NCBI GenBank assembly: GCA_046262635.1
Contig: JBHEMK010000002.1
Coordinates: 1-32,439 of the forward strand
Direction of reading: 5' to 3'
Source: JBHEMK01 sp046262635
Lineage (GTDB): Bacteria; Actinomycetota; Thermoleophilia; Gaiellales; Gaiellaceae
DNA length: 32,439 nucleotides
Each line of letters starts with the position of its first letter. Position 1 is the stretch's first letter. The position numbers and the translations under genes were made by a program. The notes under the pieces were generated by a model. The model saw only the letters and a list, made by a program, of their open reading frames with translations, ran no database searches and was not told where the DNA came from. This document shows positions 14,342-24,046 of the stretch, piece by piece.

Positions 14342-14867
14342 GGAGGCGCACCTCGGTCGCGCGGTCGCCCCAGTCGGCGGGGCGCAGAAGCCGCCGGACG
14401 ATCCAGTAGACCGGCGCGGTGAGGATCAGGTTGAGCGCGATCGCCGCCCAGACGCCCGCGGCGACGGTGGCGGCAGGCGCGTGCTGGCCGAGCATGAAGT
14501 GGACGAGCAGCGCGCCGAACGCATAGAGCAGGGTGACGACGGCGACCGAGAGGAACGGGGCGTGCCCGCGGTCTCGGCCGGTCGTCTCGCCATAGCGCCC
14601 GATCCAGTAGCCGGCGACCGTCAGCAGGAGCGAGGTCAAGCCGAGCATCTCGAGGTTGGCCGTGTCGACCACGAGCCCGGCGAAGAAGCCGCCCGCCGCG
14701 CCGACCAGCGTGCCGCGCAGCAGGGCGATTGCGACGAGGGTGACGAGCAGGAGGTCGGGTGTCCCGCCGAAGATGTCCACCCCGGCCAGAATCGAGACCT
14801 GGACGATCGCGACGAGAAACAGCAGCGCGCCGGCCTTGCCGGCTTCGGCGAGCCGGGATGGAATCAC
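14334..14867 (-). CDS. mreD: Rod shape-determining protein MreD
   Basis: A 177-residue hydrophobic protein with about five membrane spans, including KAGALLFLVAIVQVSILAGV, LLLVTLVAIALLRGTLVGAA and TLLYAFGALLVHFML. The family is poorly conserved in sequence; identification rests on length, topology, a DLLLVTLVAIALL-type second helix and position between mreC and PBP2. It links MreC to the membrane part of the elongasome. Its start overlaps the mreC stop by four bases (ATGA). Confidence 0.9.
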   Translation of the reverse strand: MIPSRLAEAGKAGALLFLVAIVQVSILAGVDIFGGTPDLLLVTLVAIALLRGTLVGAAGGFFAGLVVDTANLEMLGLTSLLLTVAGYWIGRYGETTGRDRGHAPFLSVAVVTLLYAFGALLVHFMLGQHAPAATVAAGVWAAIALNLILTAPVYWIVRRLLRPADWGDRATEVRLLG

Positions 14868-15805
14868 GGGACCTCTGCGGCGGGCTTCGCGCTGATCAGC
14901 GCCGCGACGACGTCGAGTGAGGTGAAGTCGACGTACGGCGACACCTGGATCTGCTTGTAGAGATCGGTGTCGTCCTGTCCGACGCTCGTCACCTTTCCGA
15001 TCAGGAGCCCGCGCGGGTAGATGTCCGGATAACGGGAATTCCGGGTGCCGGCGGTGACGACGACGTCGCCGCGCCCGACCTGAAGATCCTTCGTGACCCG
15101 GTCGACCACGAGCGTGTTGCCCTGGCCGTGCTCGAGTAGCCCGGTGACGTGCGTCTTCAGGTCGAGAGCCGAAACCGCGCTGCCGGGATCCGTGATCAGC
15201 GTCACCTGCGCCGAGTCCGGCGCGACGCGCGTAACCTCGCCGACGAGCCCGGCGCTCGTGACGATCGGGGTGTGGAGGCCGATCCCCGCGTTCGAGCCCG
15301 CCGAGATCGCCACCTGCTGCTGGAACGGCCCGTTCGGGGTCGAGATCACGCGGGCGTAGACGGCGCGATAGTCCCGGGGAAACTGCGCGCTGTCGTTGAA
15401 GCGGACGAGCTTGCGCAGCTGTCGCAGATCCTGCGCCGCGACGGCGTTCGCGACTGCCTCGCGGCGCAGGCTCTCAACGGTCTGCCTCAACCTCGCGTTC
15501 TGCGACTTCGCGAAGACGAGCCCGTCGAAGTAGTGGTAGACGTCCCGGAACGGCCGAGCAACGCGCTCGGCGGCGACCTGGATCGGCCGCAGGACGGTGG
15601 CGCCGAGATCCTGTGCCCGGTGCAGGGCTCCGTGATCGGTCTCCCGGACCGAGATCGTGATCAGCGCGAGTGAGACGAGTACGAGCGCGGCGAGGACGAC
15701 CCGCCGTCTGAGGACGCTACGGGTGCGGGCAGGGGACGTCGGGGCGACGGAGCGTCGGATCGAACCGGCGAGAACCGCCGCGCGTGCGGTGCGGTTGCGA
15801 GGCAC
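14864..15805 (-). CDS. mreC: Rod shape-determining protein MreC
   Basis: A 313-residue bitopic protein of the elongation complex. A basic N-terminal tail precedes one membrane helix (about 33-52, VVLAALVLVSLALITI). A coiled coil follows (about 90-125, with KSQNARLRQTVESLRREA). The beta-barrel periplasmic-type domain has the family patterns RVISTPNGPFQQQVAISAGS and GLHTPIVTSAGLVGEVTRV. The start is GTG at 15805; 77 bases separate it from the mreB stop. Confidence 0.93.
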   Translation of the reverse strand: MPRNRTARAAVLAGSIRRSVAPTSPARTRSVLRRRVVLAALVLVSLALITISVRETDHGALHRAQDLGATVLRPIQVAAERVARPFRDVYHYFDGLVFAKSQNARLRQTVESLRREAVANAVAAQDLRQLRKLVRFNDSAQFPRDYRAVYARVISTPNGPFQQQVAISAGSNAGIGLHTPIVTSAGLVGEVTRVAPDSAQVTLITDPGSAVSALDLKTHVTGLLEHGQGNTLVVDRVTKDLQVGRGDVVVTAGTRNSRYPDIYPRGLLIGKVTSVGQDDTDLYKQIQVSPYVDFTSLDVVAALISAKPAAEVP

Positions 15806-15882
15806 GAGCGGAGACCAAGGTTAGCGCGGGAACCGGCTCCCGTACGTGCCGAGCGCCACGTGCGCCGCCCTGGAGTCAATGC

Positions 15883-16938
<1,056 letters not shown>

Positions 16939-16949
16939 ACCCGCCTCGG

Positions 16950-16955
16950 AGTTTA
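16950..16955 (-). promoter_or_regulatory. Candidate -10 element for mreB
   Basis: TAAACT on the minus strand, 11 bases before the mreB ATG, in the 47-base gap after the upstream gene. It would give a very short leader containing GAGG. The gap here is the longest non-coding spot between the two halves of the large operon apart from the mreB-mreC gap. Confidence 0.35.
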
Positions 16956-16985
16956 CTCGCCCCCCGCCGGGACCCTGCCAGAGCC

Positions 16986-18083
16986 TCAGCCGACGGCGTC
17001 CGCCAACGCCCAGCGCGCGAGCGAACGGGGTCTGCCCCCGGCGGCCGGTGCGAGCCAGACGGTTGCCACCCCGGCCGTGCGCAGGACGCAGGGTCGCCCC
17101 TGCCCGGGCGGGGGGCAGTCCACGCGGGTGGACGTGATTCGGCGCGAGGCCCAGGCGACGCGCGTCGAGTCGGCGTCGAAGCCGCCGACCTGCTCCACGC
17201 GCCCCGCGAAGCGGGCGAGCGTGCGCATCCGCCCTCGAAGATCGGAGGCCGCGAGCTGCACCGTCGCCCCCGACGACGGCCGCTCGAAGACGATTCGGTC
17301 ACCGGCGAGGCGAACGGCGGGCCCGCGGGCAGGGAGCGTGACGGGCAGCCCGAGCCGGTGGAGGCGCGGAGAGCCCGGAGCAGTCCAGGCGAGCCATGCC
17401 GTCCTGCCGCCGGAGACCAGCGCCAGCGCGAGCTTCCCATCCGCCTGGACGTCGAAGGCGGCGATCGCCTCGCCGGGGGCGGCGACCCGATAGAGGCGCC
17501 TGCCGGCCGTGAGGTCGTAGACCGCTACCCCGGCTCCGCTCCTCCAGGCGACGTACCTTCCAGCGAGCGCGAGGTCGCAGCAGGACTTGCCGCCGGCCGG
17601 CTCTCGCGCCACGATGCGCGGCGCGCCGGACCCGGGCTCCCACACCGAGAGACGTGCCGTACCGTCGCCGCAGTCGAGGTCGAACGACGCGACACGGCGG
17701 CCCTCGACGTCCAGGTGCTGCCCACCGGACCCGAGCGAGCAGCGCCGCGCTGCTCCGAGCCGTTGCAGCGATCCGCGCGGCGGCCCCGCCAGCGTTTCGC
17801 TCTCGACCGGGCACGCGACGCCCGGCTGTGACGGGCAGGCCTCGGTGCTCCGGGCAAAGGCGATCACGGCCGCGGAGCCGGCGAGATCGCCACTGAATGA
17901 GCTCGTGACGCTTCGCCAGAGGGGCGGTTGGTGCGGCCAGGCACGCAGGATGCTCTCCCCGCCGGCGTGCTCGGCCCAAACGACCCGCGGTCCGGCCAGC
18001 ACGGGGCCGGCCACGAGGACCCGCTGCGGAGCCGCGCCGGTGAGCACACCCGCCACGACGAGGGAGGCGAGCCCGGTCAGCAT
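16986..18083 (-). CDS. Secreted beta-propeller-like protein of unknown function
   Basis: A 365-residue exported protein. The ATG at 18083 gives MLTGLASLVVAGVLTGAAPQ, a signal-peptide-like start; a GTG at 18104 in frame is an alternative. The rest is made of repeated strands with an internal rhythm of the form xxRVVWAEHxGGE, RRVASFDLDCGD, GRYVAWRSGAGVAVYDLTAG, DRIVFERPSSGATVQLAASD, TRVAWASRRI. This resembles WD/TolB-type propeller blades. Several cysteines (ACPSQPGVACP, RRCSLG, KSCCDLAL, VDCPPPGQGRPC) fit disulfides outside the cell. I recognise no named family. It lies between maf and mreB on the same strand, 57 bases after maf, so it is probably transcribed with cell-shape genes. Confidence 0.75.
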   Translation of the reverse strand: MLTGLASLVVAGVLTGAAPQRVLVAGPVLAGPRVVWAEHAGGESILRAWPHQPPLWRSVTSSFSGDLAGSAAVIAFARSTEACPSQPGVACPVESETLAGPPRGSLQRLGAARRCSLGSGGQHLDVEGRRVASFDLDCGDGTARLSVWEPGSGAPRIVAREPAGGKSCCDLALAGRYVAWRSGAGVAVYDLTAGRRLYRVAAPGEAIAAFDVQADGKLALALVSGGRTAWLAWTAPGSPRLHRLGLPVTLPARGPAVRLAGDRIVFERPSSGATVQLAASDLRGRMRTLARFAGRVEQVGGFDADSTRVAWASRRITSTRVDCPPPGQGRPCVLRTAGVATVWLAPAAGGRPRSLARWALADAVG

Positions 18084-18139
18084 CTGGCCGGAAGACGCTG
18101 CCACGACCTGATCCCCACCCCTGCGCGCGGCGCCAGCAC

Positions 18140-18727
18140 CTAGCCGAAGCCGTACGTCCCGGGGAAGTGGCCCGCGAGTAGCCTGACGAGCAGCGCCGCG
18201 GGCAGCCCGACGACGTTCAGATAGTCGCCCTCGATCCGTTCGACAAGAGCGGCGCCGCCACTCTGGATCGCGTACGCGCCCGCCCGGCCCTCCCACTCGC
18301 GGGCGGTGAGGACGGTGGCCAGGTCGCGTGGGGTCAGCTCCCTGAACGTGACGAACGTCGTCGCTGCCTCGACCACCTCCCACCCCGGCGTCACGAGGCA
18401 GAGCCCCGAGACCACGGCGTGCGTCTGCCCTGAGAGCCTTTCGAGCGTCAGCTCTGCCTCGGTCGCATCCGCCGGCTTCCCGTAGATGCGTCCGTCCAGA
18501 ACGACCGCGGTGTCCACGCCGAGGACCAGGCGGTCGCCCGCCTCGCCGGCGACGGAGCGCGCCTTCCCCTGCGCGTGCTCCCGAACGAGCGCGACGGCGT
18601 CCGGGTTCGACGGCTCCTCCTCGTACCGCGGTGCGACCACCTCGAACGGGATGCCGAGCTGCTCGAGGATCGTCCGCCGCTGGGGCGAGGTCGACGCGAG
18701 CAGGATCGGGGCCGCACCCTGACTCAT
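18140..18727 (-). CDS. maf: Maf-family nucleotide pyrophosphatase
   Basis: A 195-residue Maf/YhdE protein. Family members hydrolyse dTTP/UTP or modified nucleotides and have been linked to septum inhibition. Visible motifs are ILLASTSPQRRTILEQLGIP (the SxSPRR class, here with Q in place of the first R), LVLGVDTAVVLDGRIYGKP with the catalytic Asp, and AYAIQSGGAALVERIEGDYL then NVVGLP. The ATG at 18727 is chosen because it overlaps the methyltransferase stop by four bases (ATGA) and gives the family N terminus; an upstream ATG at 18775 would add non-homologous residues. The arginine-to-glutamine change in the phosphate-binding motif is worth noting. Confidence 0.93.
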   Translation of the reverse strand: MSQGAAPILLASTSPQRRTILEQLGIPFEVVAPRYEEEPSNPDAVALVREHAQGKARSVAGEAGDRLVLGVDTAVVLDGRIYGKPADATEAELTLERLSGQTHAVVSGLCLVTPGWEVVEAATTFVTFRELTPRDLATVLTAREWEGRAGAYAIQSGGAALVERIEGDYLNVVGLPAALLVRLLAGHFPGTYGFG

Positions 18728-19497
18728 CGTTTGCGCGCCGCCCAGATCTCCTCGGGCGGCCAGCGGCGCGCCCACTCCGCGGTGACGAAGTCGTAATAGG
18801 CGTGGTTCGCCGCGCCGGCGGGCGCCTGCAACTCATGCAATGCCTCGACCTCGAACCCGTGTGCGCGCAGCAGCCGGATCCAGTCGCTGTGCTGCAGGTG
18901 GTACTCGACCCCGACCGAGTCAGGCCATTCGTTCGTGTACGAGCCGAACTGCGGGCGTACGAGCCGGTCGCCGACCGTGCCCGTGTCCGGAGAACAGAGG
19001 ACCGCCAGCATCGAGTTGGTCAGGAAGACGAGCCGTCCGGCCGGACGAAGCAGCCGCGCCGCCTCCGGAACCCACCGGTAGGGATCGGCCCAGAGCGATG
19101 CGCCGTACTCCGAGAGCGCGAGGTCAAAGGCCCCGTCCGCGAGCGGCACGGACTCGGCGGCGGCCTCCACGAGCGGGAACTCGACCCCGGTCTTCGCCTG
19201 CATGCGCCGCGCGGTGGCGAGCTGCGCCGGGGTGGGGTCGACGCCGACAGGGCGCGCGCCGCGCCGCGCAAGCTGGGCGGAGACGTACGCCGTCCCGCAG
19301 CCGAGCTCGACGACGTCGAGGCCGTCGACCTCGCCGAGTACCCCGAGCTCCGACTCGGGGACGCCGAAGACCCCCCAGCGGAGCTCGTCCACCGCCCAGG
19401 CCAGCTCGGCGTTGCCGTCGGTGTACTCCGCGTTCGCCTTCGTCCACTCGGAGACGTTGCGGCCGACGGAGTCGGGAAGCCCGCTAGACGAGCTCAT
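18724..19497 (-). CDS. Class I SAM-dependent methyltransferase
   Basis: A 257-residue methyltransferase of the type-11 class. Motif I is VVELGCGTAYVSAQLARRG, the acidic loop RPVGVDPTP binds SAM ribose, and motif II/III segments are SVPLADGAFDLALSEYGASL and AARLLRPAGRLVFLTNSML. The start at ATG 19497 lies 14 bases inside the ndk 3' end. The substrate is not evident; related proteins act on small molecules or lipids. The gene sits tightly between ndk and maf, which suggests co-expression rather than a defined pathway. Confidence 0.88.
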   Translation of the reverse strand: MSSSSGLPDSVGRNVSEWTKANAEYTDGNAELAWAVDELRWGVFGVPESELGVLGEVDGLDVVELGCGTAYVSAQLARRGARPVGVDPTPAQLATARRMQAKTGVEFPLVEAAAESVPLADGAFDLALSEYGASLWADPYRWVPEAARLLRPAGRLVFLTNSMLAVLCSPDTGTVGDRLVRPQFGSYTNEWPDSVGVEYHLQHSDWIRLLRAHGFEVEALHELQAPAGAANHAYYDFVTAEWARRWPPEEIWAARKR

Positions 19498-19903
19498 CGT
19501 CGGTGAACCAGAGCGCGATTTCCCGCTCCGCGGACTCCGGCGAGTCAGAGCCGTGCACGAGGTTGTCGGGCATCGCGGTCGCGAGGTCGCCCCGGATCGT
19601 GCCGGGCTCGGCATTGACGGGATTCGTCGCTCCGATCGTCCTGCGCATCGAGGTGATCGCGTCCTCGCCCTCGACGACGAGCGCCCAGGTCGGCGACGAC
19701 GTGATGAACTGGACGAGCTCGCCGAAGAAGGCCTTCTCGCTGTGCTCCGCGTAATGGCGCTCGCCGAGGTCGCGGCTGACTCTGAGCAGCTTGCCGCCCA
19801 CGACGGCGAAGCCGCGGCGCTCGATCCGGCCGAGGATCTCCCCGGCCAAGCGCCGCTCCACCGCGTCGGGCTTGATCAGAATCAGCGTGCGCTGGAGGGC
19901 CAT
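19484..19903 (-). CDS. ndk: Nucleoside diphosphate kinase
   Basis: A 139-residue enzyme that balances nucleoside triphosphates through a phosphohistidine intermediate. It begins QRTLILIKPDAVERRLAGEI, contains the Kpn-loop region, and has the active-site histidine H117 in NLVHGSDSPESAEREI. Length and motifs are normal. It is 13 bases downstream of the zinc-ribbon gene and overlaps the methyltransferase start. The position after folC matches other actinobacteria. Confidence 0.97.
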   Translation of the reverse strand: MALQRTLILIKPDAVERRLAGEILGRIERRGFAVVGGKLLRVSRDLGERHYAEHSEKAFFGELVQFITSSPTWALVVEGEDAITSMRRTIGATNPVNAEPGTIRGDLATAMPDNLVHGSDSPESAEREIALWFTDDELV

Positions 19904-19916
19904 GCGGGGCGGCAGT

Positions 19917-20432
19917 CTATTCGCGGCGGCCGCGACGCGTCTCGAGCCGCGGTAACTCGCCGACCGTGACGGGGTCGACGGGCGTCTCGCAGTACGGGCA
20001 AACCTGCCAGAGCGCCTCGAGCGGCTGCTTGCAGGTCGCGCACGACTGCTTCAGCTTCGTCGTGCAGATCGGACAGACGAGGAACGTCGAGTCCACCTCA
20101 GAGCGGCAGACGGGGCAGTGCAGGTCTCGCCGGGAGAGCCGCTCCTCCATCGCCTTGATCTCGAGCTCGCGTTCCCGCACGTCCTCGAGGTACTCCGGCG
20201 GCCGGAAGAGCGTATAGATCACCGGGCCCAGGTACGGTGGCACGAGGCCGAGCAGCGTCGCCACCACCACGAGCCACGGATCCTCGATCCGGCGGCGCGC
20301 GTCCTTGTAGACCCAGTACGCGAGCGCGAGCCAGAAGACGACCGCGAGGAGAATCAGCAGGTTCCGGATCACGAGCCAGGTGCCGGAGGCGAAGAAGTTA
20401 TTGGCGCTGCTGAACGCGCTAGCCGTGATCAC
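19917..20432 (-). CDS. Membrane-anchored double zinc-ribbon protein
   Basis: A 171-residue protein of unknown function. The N-terminal part has two hydrophobic helices (about 21-43, VIRNLLILLAVVFWLALAYW; and about 54-75, PWLVVVATLLGLVPPYLGPV). A charged linker (about 80-101, coiled-coil-like) follows, then four CxxC pairs (CPVC, CPIC, CATC, CPYC) forming two zinc ribbons. The linker has the EYLEDVRERELEIKAMEERL pattern. The GTG start at 20432 overlaps the stop of a 37-residue membrane protein gene (TTGTGA), so the two are translated together. In mycobacteria and streptomycetes the folC-ndk gap holds a different small membrane protein (DUF4233, from memory). Confidence 0.85.
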   Translation of the reverse strand: MITASAFSSANNFFASGTWLVIRNLLILLAVVFWLALAYWVYKDARRRIEDPWLVVVATLLGLVPPYLGPVIYTLFRPPEYLEDVRERELEIKAMEERLSRRDLHCPVCRSEVDSTFLVCPICTTKLKQSCATCKQPLEALWQVCPYCETPVDPVTVGELPRLETRRGRRE

Positions 20433-20542
20433 AACAGCATCCTTCCTATGAGGTAGCCGGCGGCAAACGCACCACCGACGATCGCCAGAAGCACGAACCC
20501 CGCCAGCGCGAAGACACTCAGCTTCTCGCCGACGTTCGCCAT
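20429..20542 (-). CDS. 37-residue single-span membrane protein
   Basis: A very short gene. ATG at 20542 reads MANVGEKLSVFALAGFVLLA, then IVGGAFAAGYLIGRMLL and TGA. Almost all of residues 9-37 is hydrophobic, with small-residue GG and GxxxG-like patterns (GGAFAAG) suited to helix packing. GGAGG lies ten bases upstream inside the last folC codons, the start overlaps folC by 25 bases, and the stop overlaps the GTG of the zinc-ribbon gene. The coupling on both sides argues that it is translated. No family is recognised; it may be a partner of the zinc-ribbon protein. Confidence 0.75.
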   Translation of the reverse strand: MANVGEKLSVFALAGFVLLAIVGGAFAAGYLIGRMLL

Positions 20543-21642
20543 GGTAGGCGCTCCTCCTTGGTCAGGTCGGAGAGCAAGTAGAGCGAACCGGTCACGAGCA
20601 CGGCTCCGTCAGGGCCCGCAAGCTCGCGGGCCCGTGCGACCGCGGCCGCCGGCTCCGGCACAGCCTCGACCGTCTCGAAGTGCTCGCCGGCGGCGGTGGC
20701 GAGCTCGTCGGCTCCGAGCGCGCGCACGTTGGACGAGGTCGTCGCGACGAGCGTCCGGCCCAGGACCGAGAGCGCCTCGAGCATCAGCGTGGGCCGCTTG
20801 TCCTCGAGGATCGAGGCGACGACGACGTAGAGCCGACGCGGGATCCGGGGTAGGAGCCAGCCGATCCCGGCCAGGTTGTGGGCTCCGTCCCAGAGCTCGA
20901 GCGGCGACTCGCCGCGCCGCTCCAGCCGCCCCGGCAACCTGACGTCCGCCGCGGGCCCCGGATCGACCGCGTGGCCGACGAACGCCTCTGCGGCGGCGAC
21001 GGCGAGCGCGAGGTTCGAGCCGGACACGATCACGACCTCCCGCGCGCCCTGCGCCTCCGCCAGGTCGGCCCACTCCGCCTCGCCGAGCACAACGGCCGCC
21101 CCCTCCGGCACGACCGCGAGCTTCTCGGCGGCAATCTGCTCGCGGCTGTGGCCGAGGACATCTGTGTGCTCAAGGCCGACGCTCGTGAGGACGACCACCT
21201 CGGTACGAAGCACATTGGTCGCATCGTGCCGACCGCCGAGGCCGGCCTCGACGACCGCGACGTCGACCCCCGCCTCGGCGAAAACGGCGAGCGCAGCCGC
21301 AGTCAGCACCTCGAACTGGGTCGCGCCGACCCGCTCACCCGCTGCCCGCACCCGGGCGATTGCCGCCTCGAAGTCGGCCTCCTCCCCGCCGACCCGGATC
21401 CGTTCGGCCCAGCCCCTGACATGAGGCGAGAGATACGTGCCGACGCGCAGGCCCGCGGCCGAAAGCAGCGCCTCGATCATCCGTGCGGTCGTCGACTTGC
21501 CGTTCGTGCCGACGACATGCACGGCCGGGTAGGCGCGCTGCGGCTCGTCGAGCTCCTCCATGAGCGCGCAGATGCCGGCAAGTCCGAAGCCGTCCACGGG
21601 CCACGGGCTCAGGCTCTCGAGCCAGTCAGCCGCGGATGCCAT
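20518..21642 (-). CDS. folC: Folylpolyglutamate / dihydrofolate synthase
   Basis: A 374-residue Mur-ligase-family enzyme that adds glutamate to (dihydro)folate. The P loop GTNGKSTT is at 45-52, after the substrate helix FGLAGICALMEELDEPQRAY. LSPHVRGWAERIRVGG, GLGGRHDATNVLRTEVVVLT, SVGLEHTDVLG and the C-terminal LWDGAHNLAGIGWLLP are all typical. At 374 residues it is shorter than the usual 420-450, the difference lying mainly in trimmed linkers. The ATG at 21642 overlaps the valS 3' end by 17 bases. Confidence 0.94.
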   Translation of the reverse strand: MASAADWLESLSPWPVDGFGLAGICALMEELDEPQRAYPAVHVVGTNGKSTTARMIEALLSAAGLRVGTYLSPHVRGWAERIRVGGEEADFEAAIARVRAAGERVGATQFEVLTAAALAVFAEAGVDVAVVEAGLGGRHDATNVLRTEVVVLTSVGLEHTDVLGHSREQIAAEKLAVVPEGAAVVLGEAEWADLAEAQGAREVVIVSGSNLALAVAAAEAFVGHAVDPGPAADVRLPGRLERRGESPLELWDGAHNLAGIGWLLPRIPRRLYVVVASILEDKRPTLMLEALSVLGRTLVATTSSNVRALGADELATAAGEHFETVEAVPEPAAAVARARELAGPDGAVLVTGSLYLLSDLTKEERLPWRTSARS

Positions 21643-24046
21643 CGAGCTCACGCCGGTAGCGCTCGAGCTTGTCCCGCTCGGCCTGAACGACTCGGGGCGG
21701 TGCCTTGGCCGTGAACCGCTCGTCGGCGAGCATCCCCTCGGCACGCGCAATCTCCTGCTCGAGACGGGCGATCTCCGCCGAAGCGTCGCCGTTTGCCCTC
21801 GCCCGCTCGGGCCTGACAACCGCGTCGAAGATCCGTCGCTCCTCCCCCTCGAGCGACGTGATCACCCCGCTGCGGCGGAAGCGTTCCGCGGCCTCCTGCA
21901 CGCGCTCGAGCGCGTCCGCCTCGCCGGCGAAGCGCTCGTCGGGAACCGGCCAGGGCGCGACGATCAGAGGGCCCTCCCGCGCCGGCAGCGCCGTCCAGAT
22001 CTCCTCCGTCACGTGCGGCAGCAGCGGGTGGAGCAACCTCAGCAGCCGGGAAAGAGCCGCGAGCGCCGTTGCCTGGGCGCGGCGGTCCCCATCGTAGAGC
22101 CGCGGCTTGATCGCCTCGGCGTACCAGTCGCAGAAGTCGTCGAAGGTGAGGTGGTAGAGCCGGTCGGCCGCGTGCGCGAAGCCGTAGGCGGAAAGATCGC
22201 GCTCGACCTCGATCCGCGTCGCGTCGATCCGCGCGAGGATCCAGCGCTCCTCGAGGGCGCTCGGCCGCGCCTCCGGCTCGATGCCGATCGTCTGGGACAG
22301 GAGGAGGCGGGACACGTTCCAGAGTTTGTTCGCGAGGCGGCGCCCTTCCTCGATCGCCCCAACCGAGAACCGGACGTCCTGCGTCGAGGACATCTTCGCG
22401 AGGCCGTAACGCGTCGCATCGGCGCCGTACTGATCGATCATGTCCATCGGGTCGACTCCGTTGCGCAGGCTCTTCGACATCCGCCGGCCGTCGGGCGCGA
22501 GCACGGTCGAGTGGATGATCACGTCGTGGAACGGGATGTCGCCGAGCAGCTCGAGCCCGGCCATCAGCATCCGGTTCACCCAGAGAAAGATGATCTCGCG
22601 CGCGGTCGAGTTGACGTCGCCGGGGTAGAAGGCGCGCAGCTCGGGGGTGTCGTCGGGCCAGCCGAGCGTCGCGAACGGCCAGATCGCGGAGGAAAACCAC
22701 GTGTCGAGCACGTCGGGATCGCGCGTCAGGTCGCTCGAGCCGCATTCGCTGCACCTCTTCGGCTCGGTCTCGGCCACCGTCACGTGGTCTGCCCCGCAGT
22801 ACCAGATCGGCAGCTGGTGGCCCCACCAGAGCTGGCGAGAGATGTTCCAGGGGCGGATCGCCTTCAGCCAGTCCAGGGCCACACGGGCATGAATCGGCGG
22901 CGTGAAGGTGACCCGGCCCGACTCAATCGCCTGGATCGCCGGCCCGGCGAGATCGTCCATCGCGCACCACCACTGCAGCGAGATCAGCGGCTGGATGCGC
23001 GTGCCCGAGCGCTCGCAGTGGCCGACGGAGTGCCGATAGGCCTCGCGCCTCTCGAGCTGGCCGTGCGCGCGGAGCCATTCGACGACCCGCTCGGAAGCCT
23101 CGCCCTCGGTCAGCCCCTCGAAGCCCTCCGCGGTCATGCGGCCGTCGAAGCCGATGACGCTGGGCTCGGGAAGCCTGTGGTCGCGGCCGATCTCGAAGTC
23201 GACCGGATCGTGGCCCGGCGTGATCTTGAGCGCACCGGTGCCGAAGCCGGGCTCGACCCGCTCGTCGGCGATGATCGGTATGCGGCGCAGGGTGACCGGG
23301 ACGATCGCGTCCTTGCCGACCAGATGCCGGTAGCGCTCGTCGCCCGGATGCACGGCGATCGCCGTGTCCGCGAGGATTGTGGCCGGACGCACGGTGGCGA
23401 CCGTGACCGAATCCCCGCCGTCCGCGAGCGGGTAGCGTGCATACGTCAGGCTCTCGTCGAGCTCCCTGTACTCGACCTCGAGCTCGGAGATCGACGTTCC
23501 GCAGTCTGGGCACCAGTTGATGATCCGGTTGTCGCGGAAGATCCACCCGCGCTCGTGCAGGTGGACGAAGAACCTAATCACGGCGCGGACGTAGGCCTCG
23601 TCCATCGTGAAGCGCTCGCGACCGTAGTCGAACGAGCAGCCGAGCCGGCGGAACTGCACCATGATCTCGCCGCCGTATTGGTACAGCCAGGCCCAGACCC
23701 GGTCGAGGAATGCCTCGCGGCCCAGCTGCTGGCGGGTCGTGCCCTCGCGGAGCAGCTCCTTCTCGACGACCGCCTGGGTGGCGATCCCGGCGTGGTCGTA
23801 GCCCGGCTGCCAGAGCGCGTTGAACCCGCGCATCCGGTGCCAGCGGATCAGCACGTCTTGGAGCGTGCCGTTGAGGGCATGGCCCATGTGCAGCCGGCCG
23901 GTCACGTTCGGCGGCGGCACGGCGATCACGAAGGTCGGCGCGTCGGAATGCGGGTCGGCGCCGTAGAGGTTCTCAGCCTCCCACATCGTCTGCCAGCGCT
24001 CCTCGACGCCCTCGGGCTTGTAGAGCGGCTCCATTGGTTCGATCAT
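21626..24046 (-). CDS. valS: Valyl-tRNA synthetase
   Basis: An 806-residue class I synthetase that charges tRNA-Val. The HIGH motif is HMGH at 53-56 (PPPNVTGRLHMGHALNG). The KMSKS motif is RMSKS at about 522-526. The editing domain has TVRPATILADTAIAVHP and LKITPGHDPVDFEIGRDH. Cysteine pairs CPDC and CSEC probably bind zinc. A C-terminal coiled-coil arm (ARLEQEIARAEGMLADERF) is present, as in ValS but not IleS. It is shorter than E. coli ValS (951). Two starts are possible: ATG 24046 or ATG 24034. A -10-like TACAAT at 24050-24045 would favour 24034 on a near-leaderless message. No Shine-Dalgarno precedes either. Confidence 0.95.
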   Translation of the reverse strand: MIEPMEPLYKPEGVEERWQTMWEAENLYGADPHSDAPTFVIAVPPPNVTGRLHMGHALNGTLQDVLIRWHRMRGFNALWQPGYDHAGIATQAVVEKELLREGTTRQQLGREAFLDRVWAWLYQYGGEIMVQFRRLGCSFDYGRERFTMDEAYVRAVIRFFVHLHERGWIFRDNRIINWCPDCGTSISELEVEYRELDESLTYARYPLADGGDSVTVATVRPATILADTAIAVHPGDERYRHLVGKDAIVPVTLRRIPIIADERVEPGFGTGALKITPGHDPVDFEIGRDHRLPEPSVIGFDGRMTAEGFEGLTEGEASERVVEWLRAHGQLERREAYRHSVGHCERSGTRIQPLISLQWWCAMDDLAGPAIQAIESGRVTFTPPIHARVALDWLKAIRPWNISRQLWWGHQLPIWYCGADHVTVAETEPKRCSECGSSDLTRDPDVLDTWFSSAIWPFATLGWPDDTPELRAFYPGDVNSTAREIIFLWVNRMLMAGLELLGDIPFHDVIIHSTVLAPDGRRMSKSLRNGVDPMDMIDQYGADATRYGLAKMSSTQDVRFSVGAIEEGRRLANKLWNVSRLLLSQTIGIEPEARPSALEERWILARIDATRIEVERDLSAYGFAHAADRLYHLTFDDFCDWYAEAIKPRLYDGDRRAQATALAALSRLLRLLHPLLPHVTEEIWTALPAREGPLIVAPWPVPDERFAGEADALERVQEAAERFRRSGVITSLEGEERRIFDAVVRPERARANGDASAEIARLEQEIARAEGMLADERFTAKAPPRVVQAERDKLERYRRELDGIRG

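Noticed and set aside
12338..14422. A 694-codon plus-strand open frame opposite PBP2
   Set aside because: It is the antisense shadow of a gene with full transpeptidase motifs.
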